Assembly: GCA_964575425.1 (NCBI GenBank)
Contig: CAZNRD010000030.1
Span: forward strand, 1 to 35,894
Reading direction: 5' to 3'
From: DATEAV01 sp964575425
GTDB taxonomy: Bacteria; Chloroflexota; Anaerolineae; Anaerolineales; E44-bin32
Length of the DNA: 35,894 nt
Shown: positions 7,907-16,042 of the stretch, in pieces
Numbering within the stretch: the stretch's first letter is position 1
Layout: every line of letters starts with the position of its first letter
Notes under the pieces: model-generated
Told to the model about the DNA's origin: nothing
Databases searched by the model: none
Seen by the model: the letters and a program-made list of their open reading frames with translations, nothing else
Translations under genes and position numbers: made by a program

Positions 7907-8980
7907 ATGGTGTTTCTTGAACTGATCAATCTGACCAAGGAATTCGGCTCCGCTAGGACGTCGCCCGGGACGGTGGCAGTGAAGGGCTTCAACCTGGGCA
8001 TCGAGAAGGGCGAGCTGGTCACCTTCCTCGGGCCGAGCGGCTGCGGCAAGACGACCACGCTGCGCATGGTGGCCGGCTTTGAGGACCCCACGACGGGAAC
8101 CATCCGCCTCAACGGGGAAGACATCACCCACCTGCCGCCCAACCGGCGCAACGTGGGCATGGTCTTCCAGGCCTACGCCCTCTTCCCCAACATGACCGTG
8201 GCCGACAACATCGGCTTCGGCTTGATGGTGGCCAAGAAACCGAAAAAGGAGATTCGGGCGAGGGTGCAGGAGATGCTCCACATCATTCGCATGCCCGAAC
8301 TCAGCGACCGCTATCCCTACCAGCTCTCCGGCGGCCAGCAGCAGCGCGTGGCCCTGGCGCGGGCGCTGGCCATCCGGCCGGAGGTGCTGTTGCTCGATGA
8401 ACCGCTCTCAGCCCTGGACGCCAAGATCCGCGTCGAGCTGCGCTACGAAATCCGCCGCATCCAGCGAGAACTCGCCATCACCACGATCTACGTCACCCAC
8501 GACCAGGAGGAGGCGCTCTCGCTCTCCGACAGGGTGGTGGTGATGAACGCCGGCAAGATCGAGCAGGTGGGCGCGCCATACGAAATCTACAACTACCCGG
8601 CAACGCCCTTCGTGGCTTCTTTCGTTGGCACCCTGAACCAGATGCGCTGCAAGGTGGTGGACGCTGCCCGCGGACTGCTTGAATACGGCAGCCAACGCTT
8701 CACCACCAGCGCTCCCATCGGGGCAGGGGAGGCGGCGGCCACGGTCATGCTGCGGCCGGAACAACTGCACCTGGGAGTGGTCGAGGGGGAGAACCAGCTC
8801 ACGGGCGTGGTCGAGCACATCGCCTTCCTCGGATCGGTCATTCGACTGCTGGTGAGAGTGCAGGACGTCATGCTCACGATCGACGTCCTCAACAAGCGCG
8901 GCCAGGCCCTGCCTAAGGTGAGGGAGGAGGTGATCGTCTCCTTCCCGGCGCACGCCAGCTGGGTGATGGCGGGGGCGTAG
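7907..8980 (+). CDS. ABC transporter ATPase, PotA-like
   Basis: A 357-residue ATPase that powers the importer. Walker A is GPSGCGKTT (42-50), the Q-loop lies in VFQAYALFP (87-95), the ABC signature is LSGGQQQR (140-147), Walker B is LLLDEP (161-166) and the switch His is 198 in THDQEEA. The region after about residue 240 is a TOBE-type regulatory domain, as in spermidine/putrescine and iron importers. The N-terminal 25 residues include an insertion (SARTSPGTV) before the first core strand. The first half of the gene has highly regular GC-rich codons, unlike the two permease genes, so the ATPase may have a somewhat different history. Confidence 0.93.
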   Translation: MVFLELINLTKEFGSARTSPGTVAVKGFNLGIEKGELVTFLGPSGCGKTTTLRMVAGFEDPTTGTIRLNGEDITHLPPNRRNVGMVFQAYALFPNMTVADNIGFGLMVAKKPKKEIRARVQEMLHIIRMPELSDRYPYQLSGGQQQRVALARALAIRPEVLLLDEPLSALDAKIRVELRYEIRRIQRELAITTIYVTHDQEEALSLSDRVVVMNAGKIEQVGAPYEIYNYPATPFVASFVGTLNQMRCKVVDAARGLLEYGSQRFTTSAPIGAGEAAATVMLRPEQLHLGVVEGENQLTGVVEHIAFLGSVIRLLVRVQDVMLTIDVLNKRGQALPKVREEVIVSFPAHASWVMAGA

Positions 8981-9008
8981 CCCCAGCGTCGTCTTCTGTT
9001 GCATGCAG

Positions 9009-9028
9009 GGGCGGCCGATCGGCCGCCC
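9009..9028. repeat. Perfect 20-bp palindrome after the ABC operon
   Basis: A self-complementary run with arms GGGCGGCCGA and TCGGCCGCCC lies about 30 bp after the ATPase stop, flanked by GCAG and TCGCG. It belongs to the same GGGGC-type family as 4583, 31393, 32222 and 35566, and probably marks the transcript end. Confidence 0.5.
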
Positions 9029-9051
9029 TCGCGTTTGTCGAGGAGCGTACA

Positions 9052-9105
9052 ATTCCCGCAAGGTTGTCGGCACTCCGCGCCTCCCAGGTGTGAACCTTGC
9101 GGAAT
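9052..9105 (+). promoter_or_regulatory. Inverted repeat in the leader of the GpsA-like gene
   Basis: CCGCAAGGTT (9056-9065) and AACCTTGCGG (9093-9102) are perfect inverted copies 27 bp apart; the similarity extends outward with one extra base. They follow a TACAAT box (9048-9053) that lacks a good -35 and precede the ribosome site GGGAGGA. Either a two-half-site operator or an RNA stem is possible. Confidence 0.4.
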
Positions 9106-9121
9106 GCATTCGGGAGGACAC

Positions 9122-10198
9122 ATGAGTCGCGTTGCCATCGTCGGGGCTGGGATGATGGGTTCCGCCATGGCCTGGCCGCTTTCAGACAATGGGCATGAAG
9201 TCCGCTTGGTCGGGACTCACCTCGATCGGGAGATCATCCTCTCTTGCCGCGGTCGCAACTTCCACCCGACGCTCCATCGTGCACTGCCGCCGCACGTAAC
9301 TCCGTTCTTCCTCGAGGAGATCGAACAGGCGCTGGAGGGCGTCGATTTTGTCATCCAGGGGGTGAGCTCTCCCGGTGTGCCGTGGGCCGCCGAAACCCTG
9401 GGTCGGCATCTGCGCCCCGTGGTGCCGGTGCTGGCCGTCACCAAGGGCCTGGCCCTGAGCAGACACGGGCAGCTCCAGATTCTGCCGGACCAGTTCAATG
9501 ACATGCTGCCCGATGCGCTGCGCGGACGTGTGCCGCTCGCCGCCATCAGTGGGCCGTGCATCGCCGGTGAGCTGGCCGGGCGACGGCCAACGTGCGTTGT
9601 CTTCGCTGGCCGCGACGAGGCCCTGCTGCGCCGGTTGGTAGCAGCTCTGCAGACGGAGACCTACCGCGTGTGGACCTCGCTCGACATGGTTGGTGTCGAG
9701 ACCTGCGCCGCCCTCAAGAACAGCTACGTCCTTGGCATCAGCCTTGCCGTCGGGTTGCTTGAGGTGCAGGGCGGCGTTGATGAGGCCGGCGCGCACACCT
9801 TCAACCTTGAGGCAGCCCTCTTCGCCCAGGCCAGCCTGGAGATGTGTCGGATCGTCGCGCTCATGGGCGGTGACCCTGCCCTGGTCACTGGTCTGCCTGG
9901 CGTCGGCGACATGTACGTCACCAGCCGCGGCGGCCGCACGGTCCGTCTGGGAACCCTCCTCGGCCGGGGGCTGTCCCTCGACCAGGCGATGCAGCAGTTG
10001 AGCGGCGTGACGCTGGAGTCGGTTGAGATCCTGAGCGTAATGGCCCGCGCCCTGCCGCGGTTGGAGCGGGAGGGGAAACTCTCGCCTCAGGATGTGCCCC
10101 TGTTGCGTCACCTGTGCGAGGTCGTTGTCGAGGGAGCGCGCGTGCGCCTGCCGCTGGATGCCTTCCACAGCGCTCAAGGGTTTGGCCACAACGTTTGA
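9122..10198 (+). CDS. GpsA-like NAD(P)-dependent glycerol-3-phosphate dehydrogenase family protein
   Basis: A 358-residue dehydrogenase of the GpsA family, which interconverts glycerol 3-phosphate and dihydroxyacetone phosphate. The nucleotide-binding turn is GAGMMG (8-13). The VTKG motif places a Lys at 108, GPCIAGE follows, and the family's catalytic Lys lies at 199 in ALKNSYVLGISLA. A glycine-rich GLPGVGDMYVT segment matches the GLxGxGDLxxT signature. The start at 9122 follows GGGAGGACAC. The gene is followed at once by the GntR promoter, whose -35 box overlaps its stop codon. Several family positions differ (GDMYVT rather than GDLVLT, GPCIAGE rather than GPSFAxE). A related hydroxy-acid or polyol phosphate substrate therefore remains possible. 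Confidence 0.82.
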   Translation: MSRVAIVGAGMMGSAMAWPLSDNGHEVRLVGTHLDREIILSCRGRNFHPTLHRALPPHVTPFFLEEIEQALEGVDFVIQGVSSPGVPWAAETLGRHLRPVVPVLAVTKGLALSRHGQLQILPDQFNDMLPDALRGRVPLAAISGPCIAGELAGRRPTCVVFAGRDEALLRRLVAALQTETYRVWTSLDMVGVETCAALKNSYVLGISLAVGLLEVQGGVDEAGAHTFNLEAALFAQASLEMCRIVALMGGDPALVTGLPGVGDMYVTSRGGRTVRLGTLLGRGLSLDQAMQQLSGVTLESVEILSVMARALPRLEREGKLSPQDVPLLRHLCEVVVEGARVRLPLDAFHSAQGFGHNV

Positions 10199-10223
10199 CA
10201 AGCCAGGCTGTCTGTGCTAACCT
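10195..10223 (+). promoter_or_regulatory. Promoter of the GntR/methyl-transfer operon
   Basis: TTGACA (10195-10200) and TAACCT (10218-10223) are spaced by 17 bp. The -35 is perfect and the -10 is weak, as expected for a regulated promoter. Initiation near 10230 falls at the edge of the operator at 10231. Confidence 0.5.
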
Positions 10224-10230
10224 TGGAACC

Positions 10231-10246
10231 ATTGGTGTATACCAAT
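10231..10246. promoter_or_regulatory. Predicted HutC-type GntR operator
   Basis: ATTGGTGTATACCAAT holds the GT-N-TA-N-AC core characteristic of HutC-subfamily GntR operators (GT G TA T AC), flanked by inverted ATTG/CAAT. It overlaps the predicted transcription start and ends right before the regulator's ATG at 10247. This is the expected layout for autorepression by the protein encoded next. Confidence 0.65.
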
Positions 10247-11056
10247 ATGCCAATCCTCCTCCATGGCGCGAGGTCGGCTGCGCCCAGTGAACAGCCCCCA
10301 TCGATCTCGATCCGGGCCGCCAACAACCGGCTGATCGCCGCCGCCCCCCTTTACTCCCAGATCAGTGAAAGCCTCCTGGAATGCATCGAATCCGGCGCCC
10401 TAGCCCCGGGAGACCGGCTTCCACCCGAGCGAGAGCTCAGCCAGATGCTTGGCGTGAACCGCCTGACGCTGCGCCGCGCCCTGCGCATGCTTGAGCAGCA
10501 GGGATTGCTCACCCGGCTGCAGGGCAAGGGTACTTACGTTGCCGAACCCAAGATCGAGCGTGAGGCCGGCCGGCTGGTCTCGTTCACGCGCGGCATGAGC
10601 CGACGCGGCTACAGCGTCGGCACCCGCCTCGTTTCCGTGGAGCAGCGCCCGGTCGAGGCCTCGCTGGCGCGTGAGCTCAAGCTGCCCGCCTCGGCACCCG
10701 TCTACTCCATCGTGCGCCTCAAGACCCTCAACCAGGAACCGGTCCTCATCGAGCGCTATACCATCCCGGTCCGCCGGTTCCCGGGCCTGGACCGCTTCGA
10801 TCTGGAGGCCCGTTCGATCTACGACATCCTCCAGGCTGAATACAGCGTCACCATCCAGCGCGCGCGCCAGAGTCTGGAGCCGGTGGGTGCGGACGAATTC
10901 GACGCCTCACTGCTCGGCATTGCGGAGGGCGCGCCCCTGATGCTTGAGCGGCGCCTGTCGTTCGACCAGGACGGCGATCCCGTCGAATACGGCCGCGACC
11001 TCTACCGCGGCGACCGCTTCCGCTTCGTCACTGAGATGGCTCCCTGGGAACCATGA
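10247..11056 (+). CDS. GntR-family regulator, HutC/UTRA type
   Basis: A 269-residue transcription factor. A winged helix (about residues 34-100) contains PPERELSQMLGVNRLTLRRAL and then a GKGTYV wing. The C-terminal two thirds form a UTRA ligand-sensing domain (RLVSFTRGMSRRGY through RFVTEMAP). The frame extends to a GTG at 10214, but that would put the operator inside the gene, so I chose the ATG at 10247. The stop overlaps the start of the methyltransferase gene (ATGA at 11053). The regulator is therefore the first cistron of the core operon and probably controls it in response to a substrate or intermediate of the pathway. No clear Shine-Dalgarno sequence precedes 10247. Confidence 0.85.
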   Translation: MPILLHGARSAAPSEQPPSISIRAANNRLIAAAPLYSQISESLLECIESGALAPGDRLPPERELSQMLGVNRLTLRRALRMLEQQGLLTRLQGKGTYVAEPKIEREAGRLVSFTRGMSRRGYSVGTRLVSVEQRPVEASLARELKLPASAPVYSIVRLKTLNQEPVLIERYTIPVRRFPGLDRFDLEARSIYDILQAEYSVTIQRARQSLEPVGADEFDASLLGIAEGAPLMLERRLSFDQDGDPVEYGRDLYRGDRFRFVTEMAPWEP

Positions 11057-12627
11057 CCTCGCCGCACTGGCGGCAAGGATGGACGATGATGATCCCCCAC
11101 TATGCCGAACTCCTCACTCCTGAACAAGTGCGCCGCGTCCACGAGGCCTCGCTGGAAATCCTGGAGCAGGTGGGCCTGCTCGTCCGTAACGAGAAAGCCC
11201 GCGACATCCTGGCCCGCCATGGCTGCCGGGTGGACCCCGAGACGCAGAGGGTGCGCTTCCCCCGCTCCGTCGTGGAGGAGTTCCGTGCCTCCATCCCCCC
11301 TCGCTTCACCTTCGGGGCGCAGGACCCGGCCCTCGACCGCACCCTGCCCGACGACAGCCTGGTGATCGTCACCGGCAGCTCCGCGCCGAACATCCTCGAT
11401 CCGGTGACCGGCCACGAGCGCCGCGCTCGCTCCGACGACCTGGCCCGCATCGCCCACCTGGTCAACGAACTTCCGGGCTACGATGTCTTCTCCATCTCCA
11501 CCCTGGCCGAGGACGCTCCGCCCGACCTCTTCAGCGTCAGCCGCTTCTACCTGTCGCTGCGCTATTGCCGCAAGCCGGTGCGCGGCAGTGGGCCGTCGGA
11601 GGACGCCGAGAAGATCCTGCGCCTGGCGTATGCCATCGCTGGCGGTGAAGCCGCCTACCGCGATCATCCCTTCATCACGCATCACTACTGCCCGGTCGTG
11701 TCGCCGCTCACGATGGATTTCGACTCGACCGAGAACCTGATCTACTTCACCGAACGCCGCCTACCGTGCTACCCGACCATCGTCCCGAACGCCGGCCTGA
11801 CGGCGCCGCTCACCCTGATGGGCACCCTCACCCAGGGCAACGCCGAGTTCCTGGCCGCGGCTGTGCTGGAGCAGATGATCGACCCCGGGAAGCCGACGAT
11901 CTACGCCAGCCTCCCCACCGTGGCGGACACCCGCAGCGGAGCCTATGCTCCCGGGGCCATCGAGACCGGCATCCTGATGATGGGCGTGGCACAGATGGCC
12001 CGCTTCTACAATGTGCCCAGCGGCGGCTACATCGGACTGACCAACGCCAAGGTCAACGACGCCCAGTCTGGCTACGAGACCGGCATGTCGACGGTGGCTG
12101 GCCTTCTCGCCGGCCTCGACATGTTCAACATGGCCGGCCTGCTCGACTCGCTGATGGCCTTCGATTTCGCCAAGGCCGTGATCGACGACGAGATCGCTCA
12201 GATGCTCAGGAAAATCAAGCGCGGCCTGGAGTTTAGCGAGGACAACCTGGCGCTTGACCTCATCGCGCAAGTGGGTCCCGCGGGAATGTTCATGGACCAG
12301 CCTCACACCGTGGAGCGCATGCGGACCACCGGCTTCCTGCCCGACATCGCTGACCGGGACCCTCGCCAGCTCTGGCTGGAGAAAGGCGGACTCGATGCGC
12401 AGGCCAAGGCCATGCAGCGCGCCCGCGACATCCTGACGCGCGACAGCCGCGCCGACTTCTCTCCAGAGGTCGAGACGCGCATCCGCCGGGAGTTCGTCGG
12501 CCTGGTGGAGGGCGCGCTCCGTCCCCCCGAAGGCTGGACCCGACCGGCGGACGCCACTCCCCGCGCCTCGGACCGGGAGGCGCGCCGCCGGCGCCGCGAA
12601 ACCCCTGGTGGGAGGGGCGAGGTCTGA
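11053..12627 (+). CDS. Non-pyrrolysine MttB-family (trimethylamine/betaine) corrinoid methyltransferase
   Basis: A 524-residue member of the MttB superfamily, which moves a methyl group from a quaternary or tertiary methylamine to a cobalt(I) corrinoid protein. Recognisable segments include LTPEQVRRVHEASLEILEQ near the N-terminus, GSSAPNILDP, the long TLTQGNAEFLAA region and ETGMSTVAGLLAGLDMFNM. The frame has no internal TAG, so it is not the pyrrolysine enzyme; characterised relatives of this kind use glycine betaine, proline betaine, carnitine or butyrobetaine. Its place next to a corrinoid protein, RACE and a pterin methyltransferase supports that role. ATG at 11053 overlaps the GntR stop; ATGs at 11086 and 11089 are alternatives. 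The tail after about residue 505 is Arg-rich and partly encoded by a hairpin (12562-12584). Confidence 0.9.
   Translation: MTSPHWRQGWTMMIPHYAELLTPEQVRRVHEASLEILEQVGLLVRNEKARDILARHGCRVDPETQRVRFPRSVVEEFRASIPPRFTFGAQDPALDRTLPDDSLVIVTGSSAPNILDPVTGHERRARSDDLARIAHLVNELPGYDVFSISTLAEDAPPDLFSVSRFYLSLRYCRKPVRGSGPSEDAEKILRLAYAIAGGEAAYRDHPFITHHYCPVVSPLTMDFDSTENLIYFTERRLPCYPTIVPNAGLTAPLTLMGTLTQGNAEFLAAAVLEQMIDPGKPTIYASLPTVADTRSGAYAPGAIETGILMMGVAQMARFYNVPSGGYIGLTNAKVNDAQSGYETGMSTVAGLLAGLDMFNMAGLLDSLMAFDFAKAVIDDEIAQMLRKIKRGLEFSEDNLALDLIAQVGPAGMFMDQPHTVERMRTTGFLPDIADRDPRQLWLEKGGLDAQAKAMQRARDILTRDSRADFSPEVETRIRREFVGLVEGALRPPEGWTRPADATPRASDREARRRRRETPGGRGEV
12562..12584 (+). repeat. Hairpin at the 3' end of the MttB-family gene
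   Basis: CGCGCCTC and GAGGCGCG form an 8-bp stem with a 7-nt loop inside the codons for the Arg-rich C-terminal tail, about 100 bp before the next start. Similar structure occurs at the end of the RACE gene. Confidence 0.35.
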
Positions 12628-12681
12628 CGTGACCCGAGCGGGCAGGCGCCCATTCATCTTTCTTTCGCTCAGGAGCGTCCC

Positions 12682-15108
12682 ATGAAAGATCAGGCTCGCG
12701 TCGTCGTCATCGGCGGCGGCATCACCGGCTGCAGCATCCTCTACCACCTCGCCAAGGCGGGATGGACGGACGTCGTCCTCCTGGAGAAGAACGAGATCAC
12801 CAGCGGCTCGACCTGTCATGCGGCCGGCCTAGTGACGATGTTCAACGTCTCGCCCACGATGATGCGCTTTCGCAAGTACAGCATCGATCTGTACAGCACG
12901 CTGGGTGTCTTCGAGCATGTGGGCAGCCTGCGCCTGGCCTCCAGCAGGGACCAGCTGATGGACCTGCAGCGCAGTGTCAGCCGCGCCCATGGCATCGGCC
13001 TGGAGGCAGAAGTCCTTTCCCCGCAGGAGGCCCTGCGGCTGATGCCGGCGATGAGCCCCGAAAACCTCTACGGTGCCGTCTACATCCCGCGCGACGGCCA
13101 TCTCGATCCGCACACTGCCACCCACGCCGTGGCCAGGGCGGCGCGCGATCTTGGGGCGGCAATCTACACCGACACGCTGGTCACCGCCATCGAGCTCTCG
13201 CCAACGCGGGAGGTGAAGAAGGTCATCACCAACAAGGGCGATATCCGCACCGAAATCGTGGTCAACGCTGCCGGCATCTGGGCCCCGCAGGTGGCCGCCA
13301 TGGTCGGCGCCTTCCTCCCCTCCACGCCGATCGATCACCAGCACGTGGCGCTCAAGGCCGTGCGGGGTCATGAGCTGCCGCCCGACATGCCCTGCTTCCG
13401 CGACCCGGACAATCTGGTCTACGGCCGATCCGAATCGGGAGGTGTCGTCTTCGGCGGCTACGAGCCGAACCCCGTGGCCCGTTGGGTAGACGGCGTGCCG
13501 TGGGACCACGCCGCGAAGTCGCTGCCGGCGGACTACAGCCGCTTTGAGCAACTGATGGAAGGCGCCATCCGCCGCTTCCCCTTCCTCGCCGAGGCCGAGA
13601 TCGTGCGCCTGATCTGTCACCCCGACGCCCTCACGCCAGACGCCAATCCGCTGCTGGGGCCGATGCCCGGCCTGCACGGTTTCTGGGTCGCTGCCGGGCT
13701 GTCCCTGAACGGCTTCGGCGGTGGCGGGGGGATCGGTCAGGTGATGGCCGAGTGGATCATCGAGGGCGAGCCGTCGATGGATGTCTTCGGCTACCGCGCC
13801 TGGCGATTCGGCCCGGTCTACCGCGACCCGCTGTACGCGGCCGAGATGGCGCGCGAGTGCTACAAGTACTACTACCGCCTGCGCTACCCGTTCGATCAGG
13901 ATGAATTCGCCCGCCCCAAACGCCTGAGCGCGGTGCACGTACGCCTGCAGGACCAGGGCTGCGTCTTCGGCAAGAAGTACGGCTGGGAACGGCTCGAGTA
14001 CTTCGAGCCCGGCAGGCCGTGGCGCCGCGCCGGCGCCGACCAGCGGGAATTCGGCTGGACCAAACCTCCGTTCTTCGACCGCGTCGAGGAGGAGCACCGA
14101 GCCGTGCGCGAACGCGTCGGCCTGATCGACATGTCGTCGTTCGGCAAGATCGACCTGCTGGGACCCGGCGCACTGCCGCTGCTTCAGCGCCTGTGCGACA
14201 ACGACATCGACCGACCCACGGGCAGCGTGATCTACACCCAGTTCCTCAACGCCCGCGGCGGTGTGGTGGCCGACCTCACCGTCACCCGCCTGGCCGCGGA
14301 CCACTTCCGCGTGATCACCGGCGCGGGTTTCATCGACAGCGACCTGGGCTGGATGCGCCATCACCTTCGCCCGGAGGACGGCCCGGTCGTCGTGCGCGAC
14401 GTCACCGACGAGTTCACCTGCCTGGGCATGTGGGGGCCGAAGGCGAGGCAGGTCCTGCAGGCAGTGACGGGTGATGATGTCTCAAACGCCGCCTTCCCCT
14501 ACATGACGGCCCGCCGCATCCGAGTTGGAGGAGCCAGTGTGCTGGCCCAACGCGTCACCTATGTGGGCGAGTTCGGCTGGGAGCTCTACATGGAGCCGCA
14601 GTGGGCGGTGCCGGTGTGGGACGCGCTGGTCCGGGCGGGCAAGGCACACGGCCTCGCTCCGGTCGGCTACAAGGCGCTCGACTCGCTCCGTCTGGAGAAG
14701 GGCTACCGCTACTACAGCGCCGACGTCACCATGCTTGAGAATCCCTACGAGGCGGGCCTCGGGTTCTGCGTGCGTCTGAACAAGGGCGACTTCATCGGCA
14801 GGGAGGCCCTGCTGAGGGCCAAGGAAGTTGGCCTCAACCAGCGCCTCTGCACGCTGACCATTGGCGGCTCGGACTACCTGACGCTGTACGGTGGCGAAGC
14901 CGTTCATCACCAGGGGAAGGTTCTGGGGCGCCTGCGCAGCGCCGGCTACGGCTACAGCGTGCGCCGCAACATCGGCTACGCCTACCTGCCGCTGGAGCTG
15001 GCCAAGGGCGGGACCTCGCTGGAAGTGGATGTCTTCGGGGAGATGGTGCCGGCTGAGGTGACAGCAGATGTGCTCTACGACCCGAAGGGTGAGCGCCTGC
15101 GCTCCTGA
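12682..15108 (+). CDS. FAD-dependent dehydrogenase/GcvT fusion, dimethylglycine or sarcosine dehydrogenase-like, copy 1
   Basis: An 808-residue enzyme with a DAO-type FAD domain (about 7-370), a linker (about 375-460), a GcvT folate domain (about 465-700) and a GcvT C-terminal barrel. The dinucleotide turn is IGGGITGCS (10-18). His46 in GSTCHAAGL lies where dimethylglycine and sarcosine dehydrogenases attach FAD covalently. The folate-domain loop reads GGVVADLTV. Such enzymes oxidatively remove an N-methyl group and pass it to tetrahydrofolate as methylene-THF. CAGGAG precedes the ATG. Coming right after the MttB-family gene, it would act on the next demethylation step, for example dimethylglycine after glycine betaine. 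A paralogue lies at 28925-31360. The exact substrate is inferred. Confidence 0.9.
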   Translation: MKDQARVVVIGGGITGCSILYHLAKAGWTDVVLLEKNEITSGSTCHAAGLVTMFNVSPTMMRFRKYSIDLYSTLGVFEHVGSLRLASSRDQLMDLQRSVSRAHGIGLEAEVLSPQEALRLMPAMSPENLYGAVYIPRDGHLDPHTATHAVARAARDLGAAIYTDTLVTAIELSPTREVKKVITNKGDIRTEIVVNAAGIWAPQVAAMVGAFLPSTPIDHQHVALKAVRGHELPPDMPCFRDPDNLVYGRSESGGVVFGGYEPNPVARWVDGVPWDHAAKSLPADYSRFEQLMEGAIRRFPFLAEAEIVRLICHPDALTPDANPLLGPMPGLHGFWVAAGLSLNGFGGGGGIGQVMAEWIIEGEPSMDVFGYRAWRFGPVYRDPLYAAEMARECYKYYYRLRYPFDQDEFARPKRLSAVHVRLQDQGCVFGKKYGWERLEYFEPGRPWRRAGADQREFGWTKPPFFDRVEEEHRAVRERVGLIDMSSFGKIDLLGPGALPLLQRLCDNDIDRPTGSVIYTQFLNARGGVVADLTVTRLAADHFRVITGAGFIDSDLGWMRHHLRPEDGPVVVRDVTDEFTCLGMWGPKARQVLQAVTGDDVSNAAFPYMTARRIRVGGASVLAQRVTYVGEFGWELYMEPQWAVPVWDALVRAGKAHGLAPVGYKALDSLRLEKGYRYYSADVTMLENPYEAGLGFCVRLNKGDFIGREALLRAKEVGLNQRLCTLTIGGSDYLTLYGGEAVHHQGKVLGRLRSAGYGYSVRRNIGYAYLPLELAKGGTSLEVDVFGEMVPAEVTADVLYDPKGERLRS

Positions 15109-15128
15109 GCAGGAAAACGCAAGGCTTC

Positions 15129-15995
15129 ATGAGCCCTCTGAGCGTGCTTCTCATCCTCGTCTCCGCGTGCCTGCACGTGGTGGTGCACATCAACCTGAAA
15201 CGCGCCCGCGATCGGGCGTCGTTCGTCTGGTGGATGCTTCTGTGGGCGATGGTCTTGTTCTCGCCGATCCTGGTCATCTTCTGGCAGCCGGTCTCAACCC
15301 TGGCCCTGGGCGTGATGGCGCTGAGCGCGGTGTTCGAGGCCTCGTACTTCCTGGCCATTGCCAAGGCCTATCGCGGGGCAGACCTGTCGGTGGTCTATCC
15401 GCTGGCGCGCGGCACGGCGCCGGCGCTGTTGCTCGTGTGGTCGACGCTGGTGCTGAGAGAGCGTATCACCCCAGGAGGGATCGCCGGCGTGGCGACGATT
15501 GCCGCCGGCCTGTACCTGATCAACCTGCCCCGGTTGGGCGCCTGGCGCGAGCCCCTGCGGGCGCTGCGCCAGGCCGGGCCGCGCTGGGCTCTGCTGGCGG
15601 GCCTGAGCACCTCGCTGTACACGGCCATCGACAAAGTGGGCATAACGCTCCTCACGCCGCTGCTCTACACCTACATTGCCCTGGGCATCACCACGCTGTG
15701 GGTGACCCCCTTCACGGTGCACGAGGTCGGCTGGGCGGGACTGAGGGCCGAGCTGCGGGAGTCTGGTTGGCGAACGGTGCTGGCCGGGCTGATGACCCTC
15801 GGTGCGTATGGGATTGTCCTCATCGCCATGCAGATGGGCACGCCGGCCAGTTACGCTGGCGCCGTGAGGGAGTTCAGCGTCGTGCTGGGGGCGGCCTACG
15901 GCGTGATCGTCCTCCACGAAAGCCACTCGCCCATGCGCATTGTGGGCTCGGTCCTTGTGGCGAGCGGCGTGGCGATGATCGGGTTGGTCGGTTGA
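15129..15995 (+). CDS. EamA/DMT-superfamily transporter
   Basis: A 288-residue membrane protein with about ten hydrophobic helices and two internally repeated halves of roughly five helices each. YPLARGTAPALLLVWSTLVL in the first half and MQMGTPASYAGAVREFSVVL in the second have the Pro/Gly pattern of EamA domains. Members export or import small metabolites, and the direction cannot be told here. It starts 20 bp after the FAD/GcvT gene and precedes the RACE gene by 47 bp, within the core operon. It may move the substrate or an end product such as glycine or an amine. Confidence 0.85.
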   Translation: MSPLSVLLILVSACLHVVVHINLKRARDRASFVWWMLLWAMVLFSPILVIFWQPVSTLALGVMALSAVFEASYFLAIAKAYRGADLSVVYPLARGTAPALLLVWSTLVLRERITPGGIAGVATIAAGLYLINLPRLGAWREPLRALRQAGPRWALLAGLSTSLYTAIDKVGITLLTPLLYTYIALGITTLWVTPFTVHEVGWAGLRAELRESGWRTVLAGLMTLGAYGIVLIAMQMGTPASYAGAVREFSVVLGAAYGVIVLHESHSPMRIVGSVLVASGVAMIGLVG

Positions 15996-16042
15996 GGACT
16001 GGTGAAAGCGTGCGGTAAGATGCCTGCGTCAGGCGGCGGACG

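Noticed and set aside
11053..12627. Pyrrolysine-containing trimethylamine methyltransferase (true MttB).
   Set aside because: The frame runs 524 codons without an in-frame TAG, so the pyrrolysine codon of methanogen MttB is absent; the protein belongs to the non-pyrrolysine branch.
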